From contig CP075493.1 in the NCBI GenBank assembly GCA_021613535.1, positions 3,968,001-4,032,000 on the forward strand: DNA of 64,000 bases, given 5' to 3'. The DNA is from Adineta vaga (taxonomy: Eukaryota > Rotifera). Shown here piece after piece: positions 1 through 13,749 of this stretch (the first letter of the stretch is position 1; the number at the start of each line of letters is the position of its first letter). A model generated the notes under the pieces. The model saw nothing but the letters and a program-made list of their open reading frames with translations, made no database searches and was not told where the DNA came from. Made by a program: the position numbers and the translations under genes.

Positions 1-678
1 GTTATTGATGCACGAACAAATCGCTATTTACCTAAAAATATCGCTGCAAGTACTGAGAATTTCGACACTGAACATTATCATTATGATCATGCAACAAATT
101 CAATTGATTGTAAACCTCTATCAAATAATCCATATCATATTTATTTTCGACAAGTTTATCCAACAACAATCAACGAACATGAATTAACTGACGATATGTT
201 CGATGTAATTCAATCTTATACAAATAGTCTATCTAACGAATGTTATATCAAAACAAATATCAATTTACTTAGTGCAAATTATGATGATATCGATTGGATT
301 TATGTAAATAAACTTCGATCATTAATTCGAGGTTTAAATCAATCAAATATTAAACCTATTTACTATCGTGGTTTAACTTTAAGTGATAAAGAAATTCAAT
401 ATTATCTTGATAAACGAAATGAATATTATTATACGAATTCATTTTTATCATTTACAATCGATTATGCATTAGTTTATGCTGGTAATGCTATTCTTCTTCT
501 GAAAACAGAACATACAAGTGAAAAAGCAAAGAAAAATCTTGCAAATATCTGGAAATGGAGTGTATTAATGGAAGAAAAAGAAGCTTTATTAGCTGTTGGA
601 ACAAAATTAAAGATTTTAAGTGTACATTATTTTGGTTATAAATGGCAAATTGAAGTTGAATTAGTCGAAGATGATTAG
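1..678 (+). CDS. ADP-ribosyltransferase-fold protein, 3' part
   Basis: Frame 1 is open from the first base of the window to a TAG stop, so this is the C-terminal 225 residues of a longer gene. The fold looks like the arginine-specific mono-ADP-ribosyltransferase (ART) superfamily. A YYRG segment at about residue 119 could supply the first catalytic Arg, SFLSFT follows at about 143 (Ser-x-Ser-like), and EEKEALLAVG at about 190 matches the Glu-x-Glu region. Such enzymes move ADP-ribose from NAD+ to protein side chains. ART domains are numerous in bdelloid rotifers and are often fused to TPR or receiver-like modules, so the missing N-terminus probably carries another domain. The gene ends 20 bp from the end of the convergent transporter gene. 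The domain call rests on motif order only; activity is not shown. Confidence 0.68.
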   Translation, partial: VIDARTNRYLPKNIAASTENFDTEHYHYDHATNSIDCKPLSNNPYHIYFRQVYPTTINEHELTDDMFDVIQSYTNSLSNECYIKTNINLLSANYDDIDWIYVNKLRSLIRGLNQSNIKPIYYRGLTLSDKEIQYYLDKRNEYYYTNSFLSFTIDYALVYAGNAILLLKTEHTSEKAKKNLANIWKWSVLMEEKEALLAVGTKLKILSVHYFGYKWQIEVELVEDD

Positions 679-698
679 GACATGTTTGTATGGATTAT

Positions 699-2214
699 TT
701 AAGCATTTTTGATTGTTACAGAATTTTCTAATTGAATATTATTGGATGTATCAGGAGGATTACTATCTTTACTATCATCAGCTTTAGCTTCGTCAATATT
801 TCGTTTCTCAGGACCGAATAAAATGATAAGAAATAAATAAACATATACAGAAGATAAGAAAATCGCCATGACTTTTCCATAATCATATTGTTCATGATTC
901 GTCATTTGAACACCTGGTGTCCTCTTTGGAAATGATTGACCAGCTTTAGCTTCAATTGTTGATGAAGCTGAAGAAATAAGATTACCCAATTGATATGCAG
1001 TACCAACTACAAATGAACGAAATTGTGTAGGCGATAGTTCCATTAAATGGATTGGTACAACACCCCAAACACCTTGTACACACATTTGTTGAAAAAAAGC
1101 GCCTATCATTATATTTCGATCAGTTGGAATCATATAAGCTGGTATAAGTAAAGCACCGATGAAAAGAACAACAAGTATTGATAAACGTCGACCAAAAAAA
1201 CTGGAAAAATAACCCACTGTCACACCCCCAAGTAGAGCACCACAATTAGCAGCAACAGTTGCTACAGTAACAAGAGTACTGGAAAATTGAAGAGTTGAAG
1301 AAAGAAATGTCGGATAGAGATCTTGACTTCCATGTGATAAAAAATTGAATCCTGCCATCATAAAAACTAAATAAATCAACAATGGCCAATGATTTACAAG
1401 CATGGATCGAACAGATCGCAAGAATGTACGAATAGATGATAGTTTTTCCTTCTTTTGATCTGAAATATTACAATCCTTAGTTAACGATAACAGCAGAAGT
1501 GGAACATTTTAATTTACCTGTATTATTGTTCATTTCACGTTCTCGTTTAACATTTAAATATGCATCCGTTTCAGGTAAGAATACACGCCATAGTGCAACA
1601 AGTAATGGTGGACAACCACCAAACCAAAACAGTGCTCGCCATCCATGTTGTTGATGATCCGTTATTGCTAAATTGAGAGCGGCTGCAAGAAGAAAACCAC
1701 ATGCATATCCTTGTTGTAATAATCCTGATAGAAGACCACGAGCAGCAATAGGAGCATCTTCAAGTGCTGTCGCTGCACAATTACCATATATTCCACCCAT
1801 AGCAATACCAAAAATTGCTCGAACACCAATAAATTGTTGAAAAGTTGTACAAAAACCTGTTCCAATTTCGACTAAAGAATATAAGATAATATTGATAATA
1901 AATGGCCATTTCCGACCGAATCGATCTCCAGCTATTCCAAAGATAATCGCTCCAATCGATCGAAGCATTAATGTTATGGTAATTGCCCAAGTCACATCTG
2001 ATGTTGATCGATTATAAGTTTTGCCAATTTCAATTATATTAAGTGTAACGGAAAAGAAATCAAATGCATCCCATGTCCAAGCCAGAAATCCAACAAGAAA
2101 AAAAGCGGTCTGTCGACGACTGAGCATGCATAATAATTTAATTGGATTTTCTGGAACGATCAATGGTGGTTTTAACGTTGTAAAACGAGTTTTTATATAA
2201 TTACACATTTGCAT
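699..2214 (-). CDS. MFS carboxylate/H+ symporter, JEN/SHS family
   Basis: Two exons (2214-1518 and 1459-699) flank a 58-nt intron with gtaaat/ttcag ends and join in frame to give 485 residues. It is a major facilitator with about 12 membrane segments. MFS motif A (GDRFGRK) is at residues 96-102, WDAFDFF at 48-54, and NFLSHGSQDLYPT at 271-283. The last fits the family signature N-x-x-[ST]-H-x-[ST]-Q-D-x-x-x-T exactly. JEN/SHS proteins are proton symporters for lactate, pyruvate or dicarboxylates at the plasma membrane and are known mainly from fungi and some bacteria. The signature makes the family call strong; the substrate is inferred. The short host-like intron suggests a resident gene, not contamination. 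Confidence 0.88.
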
Positions 2215-2644
2215 TGCTATCTTTGATGTTTAAATCTGTGTGATATATAGTCGAACGATTGACTGTATTGTATATTTCGACGACGAGTCACACAAAGACA
2301 ATGTACTAGGTCTTTCTTTCTCGTTCTTCGCCCATGGTTATTTTCAAACGATGAAATGAAAGAAATATATGAATAACTTTATACAAATTGTTGTGTTCAT
2401 ACAAATAAATATAATGACTTATTACTTCGACGGCAAAAAGTAATTAGACTAGGTGATCAACATCATTTATCTTAATTTTTCTTTTATACTCTCTTTTAAC
2501 CTAGACAACGTTGTTATATTTGTAAAATCATAACAATCAAACTGTGCAGATACAATCATACACTTCAGATCATATCGTTTGATTTCTCAAGGTTTATTTC
2601 TTTTTTTTACTATAACAAAACGAACAACATCAAGAATTTTAACA
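2215..2644. other. Intergenic, 430 bp
   Basis: AT-rich stretch between the transporter start and the end of the GPCR gene. It must hold the transporter promoter. I see no gene or repeat in it. Confidence 0.6.
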
Positions 2645-3680
2645 TTAACATCGATATCGACGATAGACATGTTGACAAGCAGATAGAGTTTCTCTTCGAA
2701 ATGTTTGTGAAACTAATGTATAGAGAAAAAATGTTGCCTAAAAGTCAAAATTAAGTTTAGTACATGAATTTCAATATGAATTAACTTACTGCCATATAAA
2801 GATAACTAATATTCACACCAATTGTTGAAATAAATCCATCAATAATAGTTCGTTCACGTGTTTTAATCATTGTTTGAGAAAAGAAGGAATATGTTCCAGA
2901 ATAAGCATATATTGATGTAAAAAGAACATAAACAATACCTTGTATAAGTGATAATTTAATCAATTGAATATCTTTTCGTTGATAATGTAAACCTTTTTTT
3001 GTAATTACTGTTGTTTCGGTAACTGTTGCGACACGTCGTTGCTGTACTTGTCGAACATTAATTAAAACAAGTAAACTAAATAAAATCATGATAAATAATG
3101 GACCAAGAATAGTGACTAAATTGTATATTGCATAGAATGTAGGAAATGCAGTATCACTTGCTCCAACGCAACCTCGAGATCCTTCAATTCGATACCAAAC
3201 AAGCATACATATACTAAAACTAAACCAAAGACCTGCACCACCAATAATCATCCATCGAGCAGATTTCACTGAACTTTGTCGACGAATCCATGTATGACTC
3301 GATGTAACCATCCATCGATCGATACAAATCATGCAAAGAAAATGTCGCGATATAAGTAAACCACATGCTAGAAAATAAGATCGAATCTTACAGAAATAAA
3401 TTGATGATCGTGTTAAATCAAATCCACTCCATGATGTTATTACTCTTGTTAAACAACCAAAGTAAAGAAAGATTAGATGACCAACAGAAACAGTTATGAA
3501 ATACCATGAACATGCATTTGTTCGTAGATTTTTTTGTAAAAATACCAAGATATTAGCAATATTACTGAAATTTCCCAAAATAAATATTGCCGTCAACATA
3601 TACTGACTAATTTGATTTTGTAAAGGAACTAAATAATCGACTACTGTAGTCATCACAGTAGTATTACTAGCCGAACTCAT
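2645..3680 (-). CDS. Rhodopsin-family GPCR, peptide/FMRFamide-receptor-like
   Basis: The main exon (3680-2790) ends inside TM7 at GCA followed by gtaagt. A 52-nt intron with a ttttag acceptor leads to a short last exon (2737-2645) encoding ATFFLYTLVSQTFRRETL and a basic tail. The whole protein is 327 residues with seven hydrophobic segments. TM1 has the GNFSNIANIL pattern, CKIRSYF before TM3 supplies the conserved disulfide Cys, and the end of TM3 reads CIDRW in place of DRY. TM7 plus helix 8 (FFLYTLVSQTFRRE) is typical. Large families of such receptors occur in bdelloids, probably for neuropeptide or chemical sensing. The ligand is unknown. The plain reading frame stops at 2781 only because it runs into the intron. 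Confidence 0.87.
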
Positions 3681-4551
3681 CTTGCTTGAATTGAACTTAA
3701 AATGAAATGAAGTAAAAACATTTCTATATCAGGATTCAAATAATGTAGATCTTTTATTTCTTCAGGGGGCATTATAATTATCAACTACAATTATGATTAG
3801 ATTAGTCTCATTTTCAAGTTAAAATAGCTACTTACTCATCTATACGACGTGTGCTTAACAACATTCTACAGTATATACGACTTGTACATGATCTATTTTA
3901 TCCTATGACCTACTGTGTATACATAATTATAGAAATCTATCTTTGATATGCGTTCAATAACAAAGTTAATCATGGAAAATTTTACGTATGTAAATACGAT
4001 GTCTCATAATCAATGTCACCGATAGCTGATCGATTCTATATTTGACTTCATAAGCCATTTACAACTATTGTAAAAATTTAAAATATCCAGATTAGCAACG
4101 TTACAATGATCTACAAATTCTTAATCTAATTAACAAAGTTCTAGACATATTCGAAAATTTTTGCTAATAATTCTAAATCTTGACTTTTTTTCTAGTAATT
4201 TAACAAGTCCTCTCGAAAGCACAACATCTTTTCAATACATTTTGTAAAACGAATCCTGTTGTTATTTATATAAATCTGATCATAAAAAGAAACTTTCAAA
4301 CGTCTACTTCATCACAAATATATTTCTGTGCAAGTTGTCCGTTAGATTAAAAGTCATATTGGATCAGACTTCTTAATGTCATATTCCATTCTTGACAATA
4401 TTTATTAAATTAAATAGGTATTATCATGTTCTTCTTTTAAACTACTAGAAAAAACTGTGTACTGAGAAGATTATATTCGATTTGTTCTAATTTATGGAAA
4501 AAAATCGATAGAATTTTTATTCCATAATAAAATGATCATCAAATAGATTAT
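3681..4551. other. Intergenic, 871 bp
   Basis: AT-rich sequence with no convincing coding segment or RNA gene. It holds the upstream region of the GPCR and the 3' flank of the YbaY-like gene. Confidence 0.6.
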
Positions 4552-4971
4552 TTATGTTCGTATTACATCGATGTTAACATTATTAGTTAATGGTGTATGA
4601 GTATCATTGATATATACTAACTGGCCATTTCGTTTGGTAATCCTTGCTTGCATTGTAAGACCACCATGTCCGTGTCCAGCTCGTGATTTATCATAATAGA
4701 ATTGAAATCGAATAGGAAATTGTTGACGAGGTTGTAATACTATTTTCTGTCCTCCTAATACAACACTTGGTGCATCCATCAACGAAGCATTCACAACGGA
4801 AACTTCTAATATTTCATCGCCATAAAATACATCTGAAGAATTTCTCGATGATACTACCTTACCAGTTACTGTTTCCCATTGAGAATTATTATTAGTTGTA
4901 TTTGTTTGATAACCATAACCCATCGTTGGATAATATGATCCATAGGGATATCCACGGTATCCTTGAAACAT
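4552..4971 (-). CDS. YbaY/YscW-like beta-sandwich protein
   Basis: Single exon of 139 residues starting at the ATG before QGYRGYPYG. The frame is open further upstream, but that part reads like leader sequence. A Gly/Tyr-rich N-terminus (about 1-25) precedes a domain of about 105 residues. The segments GKVVSS, ILEVSVVNASLMDAPSVVLG, QFPIRFQFYYD and INDTHTP follow the order seen in the YbaY/YscW family (lipoprotein or secretion-chaperone-like domain of bacteria, also found in scattered eukaryotes). There is no lipobox or clear signal peptide, so it is probably cytosolic here. Function is unknown. It could be an old acquisition from bacteria or a divergent animal family member. Confidence 0.68.
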   Translation of the reverse strand: MFQGYRGYPYGSYYPTMGYGYQTNTTNNNSQWETVTGKVVSSRNSSDVFYGDEILEVSVVNASLMDAPSVVLGGQKIVLQPRQQFPIRFQFYYDKSRAGHGHGGLTMQARITKRNGQLVYINDTHTPLTNNVNIDVIRT

Positions 4972-5721
4972 TTGTGTAACTTTTAAAATGATTGATAATG
5001 AATAAAAAGTAAAAAACGTTATATATTTTGCAAGAATACGAAATGAAAACAAAACTCAACGAACTGTAACCAAATTAATAACTTTGTAGGAAGTATATTA
5101 TGAAAGAAAAATATGACTCATATTTTAATATGTAAAAATGTTTCTACTAATCGATCCATTATCTTCACAGTTGGTTGTGATTGAAAAGAAAAGAATCATA
5201 CATTCTATCCGAGAGAATTCTCTACAATTGATTTGATCTATATTTATGTGACTTCAATACGCATGATTTATCTTTCGGATTTACACTATTCTAATTTTTA
5301 AATAACAAAGTGATTCTCCAATGTAGCATGTATAAAAATCATGTCATCTTCCGTTATTTTGATTCTATCCTTCTAATACAATCGAGTAATAACATTTATG
5401 TAATTAAAAATTCCTAATTTATCACGATATTCTACGTTAATGACTTTTTTTTCAACTCTTTTCAATTTTCAGGTGATACTCTCACCTTGTTAGATTCGTG
5501 TTCATCAACCTCTGATAGTCTATAATGCTTACTGATCATCAAGATATGTTCCAGCTTTTGTTATCGCTTGGATTATTGATGATTCTTCTTCTTATTATTG
5601 TACATGTATGATGCATGAAAATGGAAACAGAAAATTTCTCTAATCATAGGTCATCTTTATTTGAATATGTTATCAATAACAAAAATAACACAAAAAAATC
5701 TATTTTTCTAATTGAACAAAT
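4972..5721. other. Intergenic, 750 bp
   Basis: AT-rich upstream region of the YbaY-like gene and 3' flank of the tetraspan gene. No further gene, repeat or RNA gene is visible. Confidence 0.6.
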
Positions 5722-6297
5722 CTATACCAAAACTTTTTCTACATTTGGCTCCCATGTATTTCGACATTGATTCCAAAAAGCAATAGCTGAATGGGTACCT
5801 ATCATAACAATGAATAAGATTCCGATGAAAAATCCAAGAGCACCAGCACCATTCAATGGTTGTTTTAAACGATGTTGTAAGAAATAGAAGCCAACAATTA
5901 ATATCACCAAACTAATTATTAACAAGATAACATTAACTAAATGAAGCCAAACACGATAACGATTGAAAATGGATTTATTTGAACAGAATTCTACGAATGA
6001 TAATGTAATAGCCGAAATAATAATGACAATGATGCCTGTAATAAGTAAAGATGTTTCCGTTCTTGTGTTATTCGATATAAAATGTTCAGGAATATGATCC
6101 ATTTTTGTTACACGTGATGAAAAGATTGGACCAACATTTAATGATTGATGTTCAATTGGTGATGTATTGAATCTTGTAAAAATATTTTTAAAACATATTT
6201 CACCATCATTGACATCAATTGAACGCCAACGTGATGAAACAAGACAAAGCGTAAGCTCAAGAGCAAGCAAAACAAGAGATGCAATTGTACCTTTCAT
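5722..6297 (-). CDS. Four-transmembrane protein, unknown family
   Basis: Single exon, 191 residues. Hydrophobic segments lie at about 5-20, 84-106, 120-142 and 150-172. A loop of about 60 residues between the first and second carries NNTRT and NTSP, possible N-glycosylation sites. The layout (short N-terminus, large first loop, small second loop) recalls claudin/PMP22-like tetraspans, but the claudin W-GLW-C-C motif is absent, so I do not assign that family. The C-terminus is short (EPNVEKVLV). It probably resides in the plasma membrane or an internal membrane. Neighbours give no functional hint. Confidence 0.7.
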   Translation of the reverse strand: MKGTIASLVLLALELTLCLVSSRWRSIDVNDGEICFKNIFTRFNTSPIEHQSLNVGPIFSSRVTKMDHIPEHFISNNTRTETSLLITGIIVIIISAITLSFVEFCSNKSIFNRYRVWLHLVNVILLIISLVILIVGFYFLQHRLKQPLNGAGALGFFIGILFIVMIGTHSAIAFWNQCRNTWEPNVEKVLV

Positions 6298-6793
6298 TTC
6301 GATGAAGAATAAAGTGAATGATGTTTCCTTTTCCTGTCAATAGGTCATATATAGAACAAACAATGACCGTCCGTTTGGTCATTTATCAATGATAAAGAAT
6401 CGTCTGTTTCTTTCGTTTTTCTTTCTTCAGACAATCGGAATATAGCTATCTAATCTCTTTGTCCGACGTGACAGACTTAATCTTATTTCTCTACCAATTT
6501 TTCTTTATTGAAATTTCTAAACAAAAATGCACTACAAAACAAAAAGGAAAATTTCACTGTCACACACACACATACGAATACATAGAGAAGACAGCAGAGT
6601 CATTGTATAATATTGCTCATACAACAGAAGACATGTTCTACATTGAAAATGAAATGACATAAGAAAAGAGAGACAACAGAGGAGATATGAATATTCTTTT
6701 TAAAGTTGTAAATACTAGACGAAACCTAGTTGATGTTCATTACACAAGAGAGAGGGATGGGTTATTATTTTTTCTTTTTCCTATTATTTTCAT
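6298..6793. other. Intergenic, 496 bp
   Basis: Upstream of the tetraspan gene and downstream of the reductase gene. A 67-codon frame here has a Lys/Thr/His-rich composition and no family resemblance; I see no real gene. Confidence 0.6.
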
Positions 6794-9302
6794 TTAATAA
6801 CCTTGATAGAAAATAACAGCAAGGATAAGAGCAATAACTACAAATAATGTGATGAAAACATAAATGCTTAAAAGAGCTGGTTTCCATGATTCTCCCTAAA
6901 ACAAAAGAATCAAAATATAAATTTTAACTTTTTTTAAATAAGCAATTATCTTACAGGTACACGTTCTTGACGTGCACGTTGATCAGGATGTTTTTCTGGA
7001 TAATAATCTGCATCTTCAAAACCTGAAAATATATCTTTCGTCGATAATCATTATCATTTATCAAGTAAAACTTACGTTCATAATCTTGTCTTGCACAACA
7101 GCAAGCGTGAATTTCAAAAATAAGTTGAACAATAAAATGAAATATACACCAACCAAATAAAAGCCATGAACACCATGTCCATAAATCTAAACGACGATTA
7201 TCCATACCCAAAAAGATAACCGGAACAGCAAGACAATGTGCTAAGGAAATAATTAACCAATGAATCCAATACCAACAACAATATCGTTTTGTTCGTGGTG
7301 TTGGCCGAAGAATACCGATCAATGGCTAAAAAAAAAGAGGATATGTTCTTTTTTTCTTTAATTATCATACACATTCAAATCTACATACAGCTAGAAAAGC
7401 ACAAACAAGTACGATAACACCAAGAATTGAATGCCACATATGATGCGTTCCATACGTCCATTTCCAATTCAATTCAAGAAGAATAGCAAAAAATGCTAAC
7501 CATGTTAAAATAGCCACTGTTATCATAATTGGTTGAAAAACCTAGAACATATCAGATATACTTTCTTGCATAAATCTTTCATTGATGAATTACATTGAAG
7601 AATGAGAGTCGTCTTCGTCGTTGTAATTTTTCTCCTGTAACAACGCCATTACTATCAAAGACAACACGACGTTCATATTCTGGCCAAATTAAATCAAAAT
7701 ATCGTGCAACCATAACACCAGCTGAAGCAAGAAGAATCCATGCAATAATATTTAAAATAGCTAAAAAATGAAAGATTAGTTATCTTCAAATAAATTCAAT
7801 AATAAAATTACCGTGAATTTTTGCAAGAAAAGCACCATCTCTTGGATGAGATTTTGCCCAAATACCACGTTCAAAATTAATTGGATGATTGTTTACAATT
7901 TGAATATCTTGTGTAGGAATACGCATACCTAGAAGATAGATATTTTATGCTAACATTATTAATCAATTCTATGAAAATACCTTGCGGTGTCATTAAATCA
8001 TGATTGGTATAAATTGGATACATAAAATGAGGTTCTTTTAAATTGATGAATTTATCTTTATCGACACCATCAGGATGTTTGCCATCATTTTCTGCTGAAA
8101 CACCTGCATATGGTGCTAATTTTCTTGTAAATCTACAACTAATATGTGTTCCATTTGAATAACCATCGGTATCTCGTAAACCATAGGATGGTCTTTCACG
8201 TTGCATATATTGTGGTGTTTGAACTCCGACGAACATATTTCGAACATAAACATGATTTTGAGCATCTTTTGAACATAATATAACTTGATCATCGCCCTAA
8301 AAAAAGAGAAAGATAAATCGAAGTTTGTTTATTATTATTATTTTTTCTTTCGTCAATACGGACTCGTTTTTCATCAGCAGAAAATCCGACACCAATGAAA
8401 CCATGTGCTCGAGCAACGATATGAAATTTTGCTGTATTATTATCAGTAACTCGCCATGAAAGTGCATATTCACATTTGGGATTATTACAATTTTGTGGAA
8501 CAATCAAACAACCTTGTGATTCTGCACACATATCAATATTCACAGCTTCATCATCTGATGGAATAATTCCTGGTGCAATACGCTAGAATAATAAAGATAA
8601 GTATTTCTATTGAAATATCTGTGAATCAAATACAACTTACTGCTTTCAATGGTGCAGATTTGACTCGATATATTTGCTTATTTGAAACAATATCTGCTCT
8701 ACAAAAGAAAGAAAGAAAAAGACATTGAATTACATTCAGAATAAGACACATACCGAAAAACGACTTCATCAAGATTTGGAGGAAGGCCAGTAGCTCGCCA
8801 TGCTAATGGAATTTCTCGATAACTATCACCTTCAACTCGATCGACATAAACAGCCTAAAGTAGACAATTCTATACAAAATTCTTTATTTTTTTGCTTCTT
8901 CGATACATACCGTAGCTCCATTTGAACACGTGTGATGTCTTAAAGTTAATCTTTCTGTTTGTCCATCATCAAATCGTCCCACAACATTATTTTCAGCATC
9001 AAATCCACGTAAAACAAATTCTCTGATACCATCATTGGGACGTTTTTGTTTAATTGATACTAAAAATTTCAATAAAATTAAAAAAAAAGGTTTTCTATAT
9101 TTCTTTATCTCTTACAATAAATTGTATTATCGGGTAAAAATTTTGTTTCATATAAATCGATTTCAAATTCATCATTGCCATCAACAGTTGGCAATCCACT
9201 TGCTTTTACATCCGTAGTACATAAGGATTCAAATGTTACTTGACTGTGAATTATATTAATCGAGTAAAATATCAATACGAGAAATAGAATGGGAGTATAC
9301 AT
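6794..9302 (-). CDS. Reeler-DOMON-cytochrome b561 protein (FRRS1/SDR2-like)
   Basis: About 12 exons separated by 45-75-nt introns can be joined in frame into roughly 625 residues. A signal peptide (about 1-20, ending near NIIHSQ) is followed by a Reeler-like segment with GFDAENNVVGRF and HHTCSNGAT, then a DOMON domain (about 185-300) with ALSWRVTDN, HGFIGVGFSADEK and GDDQVILC. A cytochrome b561 core (about 360-560) has heme-ligand candidates in LAKIHAIL, THHMWHSILG and IHWLIISLAHC. The last exon supplies one more membrane helix. This is the architecture of ferric-chelate reductase 1 and stromal cell-derived receptor 2, which pass electrons across membranes to reduce iron. One intron uses a gtccgt donor. 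Individual exon edges may be off by a few bases. Confidence 0.85.
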
Positions 9303-11722
9303 AGTTATTGTCTAGAAAACAGAAATACTGGTTGTGAATATATCTATGGTTAGGAAAGAAATTGTGCCGAAAGAGAGATGAGAAAAAATGGCGTCACTAT
9401 GTCTAACAATCTATCAATACGCTTAGAAAAGAATCGTTTGTTGTGTCTTTCAGGGTCTTTTTTTCTTCCGCTTCTTCTTGCGTTGTTCGATGCGAACACA
9501 AATTCTCACTATTACCACAGAGTTTAATGTGTATGCCTATATTATTATACATAGGCGCCGAGTCTTTTTTCCTTCTTTTTTTTTCCTTGGGTACTAATGC
9601 CTTGTGTTTGTGTGTGTGCATGTAGAGTGAAGAAAGGAAAAAGGAAGAAAAAAAAGCAAGAGAACAGTCAAGCACCAACTCGTCTGAATAAGAATCATGC
9701 GATTTTTCTTCTCTCGCTCTTTTACACAGAAGTTTGCTTAGTATGAGTAAACCACTATTATTATTGTTGTGCTTGATGCTTATGTGCGGTGATTTATAGA
9801 TGCATAGAGAAGGCGACTACTACTGCTCAATCCAAATATACATATTCTTGTCTACTTGAGGGTGGGTATGTCAAAGAATAACAGCAAAAAGAGAAGCGAA
9901 GTATTTGTTTATCAATCAGAAATATACAATCAATGATGCTAAAGAGAAAGAAAAAGACAGAAATCAGATACCTCTGCATGACATTAAAGGTGACAAGTGT
10001 CAATTACATGTGAAGTAATGATATAAGACAAATCTTTGGTAAGAAGTTCTTCCGTCTGAACAAGATAAATATACTATAAGATTATTCGTTTGAGGTATGG
10101 TATGATTTAATATTCATTTCTTTCTATTTGTCCTTTAAATCAATCAGAATCGAAGGTTAGAATTGCTGATGCAAAAATAATTATCGAAATATTAAATCTT
10201 ATACGACAAGTACAAAGTATGAACTTCTTCTTATTCGCAATAAAATCGATCATACAAAAAAAGAAACTATATGAACTTCACAATTGAATAAACATTACGA
10301 AGAATCGATATGAAAAAAATTACTTACTGTTTTCTATTGAGATTTGAAACTATCTATATCTATCTAATATTATTTTTTGTTTTAATGAAAGAATGCATTG
10401 AACCTGATCTAATATTTTCTATAGGTGAGAAACAAATGTTGTCATTTGAACAATTACGTCTACACATCAAAGGTTCAAATGAAAACGTAACATCTGTTAG
10501 AAAGTAATTATGTACATGCATTAGTCTCTCTCGCTCTTTTCCAAGCTGATGTTACAATGGATATGAAAAGAGAAAAGAAACTTTTCTTAATTGATATTCA
10601 ATGAACTTCGTGAGTAGATCTTCCAAACAACTTGTGAATGTGACAGCCAGTAATACTTTTTCTTGTCTCTTCTCTTATGTCAAGTAAACAGAATAACTTC
10701 AACCAATCTCGATCTGTTCATCATAGAGGTTCTTCTGAACACATTTCATTGGTAATTCGACGTTCATTCACTCGTTTCTTCCTGTCTCTCAACTCAAACA
10801 TTGCTTTGCTTTGGTTTGCTTGATGGAATAGTCTGTTCTGCCATTTCCTTACCTTCAATCTTTTCTTTTTGTCTATACACGAACAAATTTTCAAGTAAGG
10901 TCGTCGAAAATCAAAACACAAAAACTCATGTAAAAAAAAGAACGAGAAGAAAAGGTAATAGAAAACAAAGATCATCTTGAAATATGTGGTTACAACTATC
11001 AAATATGTTATTACATACTATATACCATATCAATATGAATATACGTAATATATCAAAAAAAGAAAACTTTCGACTAGATATATAATTGAGCATGAAAATT
11101 GTTTTGATAATGATCTATAATGATATTCAATTATTATAAAAGTTTATATGATGGTTAGTTATATCATTCTTGAAAATGATATATTTGAATGATTGACAAG
11201 TGTTTAATGAATGTTCAAACTAGTCTTTCATGTCATTTAATAGGATTAGTTAGAAAGAATATTAGCAGATTATTGTACGATTTAAATTACTTTAAGAAAT
11301 CAAAGTTTTTTGTAATTATAAATCTACAGATTGATCAATATTTCTTTTTTTTTGTTTGTTCTAAAACCTACATTTGAAGGTGAAAGAAGACTTTTTATAG
11401 TATATGTCATCAGACAGTAAACAAGTCTTTTCTTTTTTTATTATTCATCATCGTTTATTATATTTTTTCATTAACATATTACAAAAAAAAAGCTCTTTTT
11501 TTTCTCTATGATTCTGTCTCATGGATGTTATTTATTCTTTTCCATATACAAGACATTGTACATAAAAATAAGAAGAGAGACAAAAAGAAAACGAAGTAGA
11601 AGAAGAAAACTAGAATTGAGAGATTCGAATGATGGTAAAATAGAATAATAATAAAAAAAAACTTTTCATAGTCGATGATGATGATGATAGTAAAAAATTG
11701 TGTCTTTAGTTTAATCGCTGAT
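9303..11722. other. Gene-poor stretch, 2.4 kb
   Basis: Contains purine/pyrimidine-rich tracts, a short TG repeat near 9606 and several frames of 60-93 codons on both strands. Their composition is low-complexity (Phe/Lys/Cys runs) and none shows a domain or splice structure. I see no supported gene. It holds the upstream region of the reductase gene and the 3' flank of beta-tubulin. Confidence 0.6.
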
Positions 11723-13548
<1,826 letters not shown>

Positions 13549-13642
13549 TTTTATTAGTTGTTGTTGCTTCGACGACGAGTGAAAGTGATGATGAAAAAAC
13601 CGTTAAAGAAAGGCGAACGATTGCCGACATTCGCTTGCAGAG

Positions 13643-13651
13643 CTTTATATA
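13643..13651 (-). promoter_or_regulatory. TATA box of beta-tubulin
   Basis: The minus strand reads TATATAAAG, about 95 nt before the beta-tubulin ATG, a fitting distance for a TATA box with a short leader. Confidence 0.6.
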
Positions 13652-13735
13652 GGAGGACATAAATTCTCTCATTTTTTTTCTCTCTCTCTATTTTACACAT
13701 TCACTCTCTGTGTTTCTGGTAACCATCGCATAGCA

Positions 13736-13749
13736 GTTACTAGGGTAAC
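13736..13749. promoter_or_regulatory. RFX X-box-like palindrome
   Basis: GTTACTAGGGTAAC is an imperfect palindrome fitting the RFX X-box (GTNRCC, spacer, RGYAAC) with one mismatch in the left half. It lies about 190 nt upstream of the beta-tubulin ATG. A second half-site, GGTAAC, lies 12 nt further from 13736, at about 13718. RFX factors control ciliary genes in animals. Binding here is inference. Confidence 0.4.

Noticed and set aside
6459-6662. 67-codon plus-strand frame
   Set aside because: Lys/Thr/His-rich, no domain, no splice context, lies in a promoter-type gap.
9403-9678. Overlapping frames on both strands near 9.4-9.7 kb
   Set aside because: Driven by purine/pyrimidine-rich tracts; mirror-image composition on both strands and no family pattern.
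10310-11002. Frames of 65 and 93 codons
   Set aside because: Low-complexity Phe/Lys composition and no exon partners.
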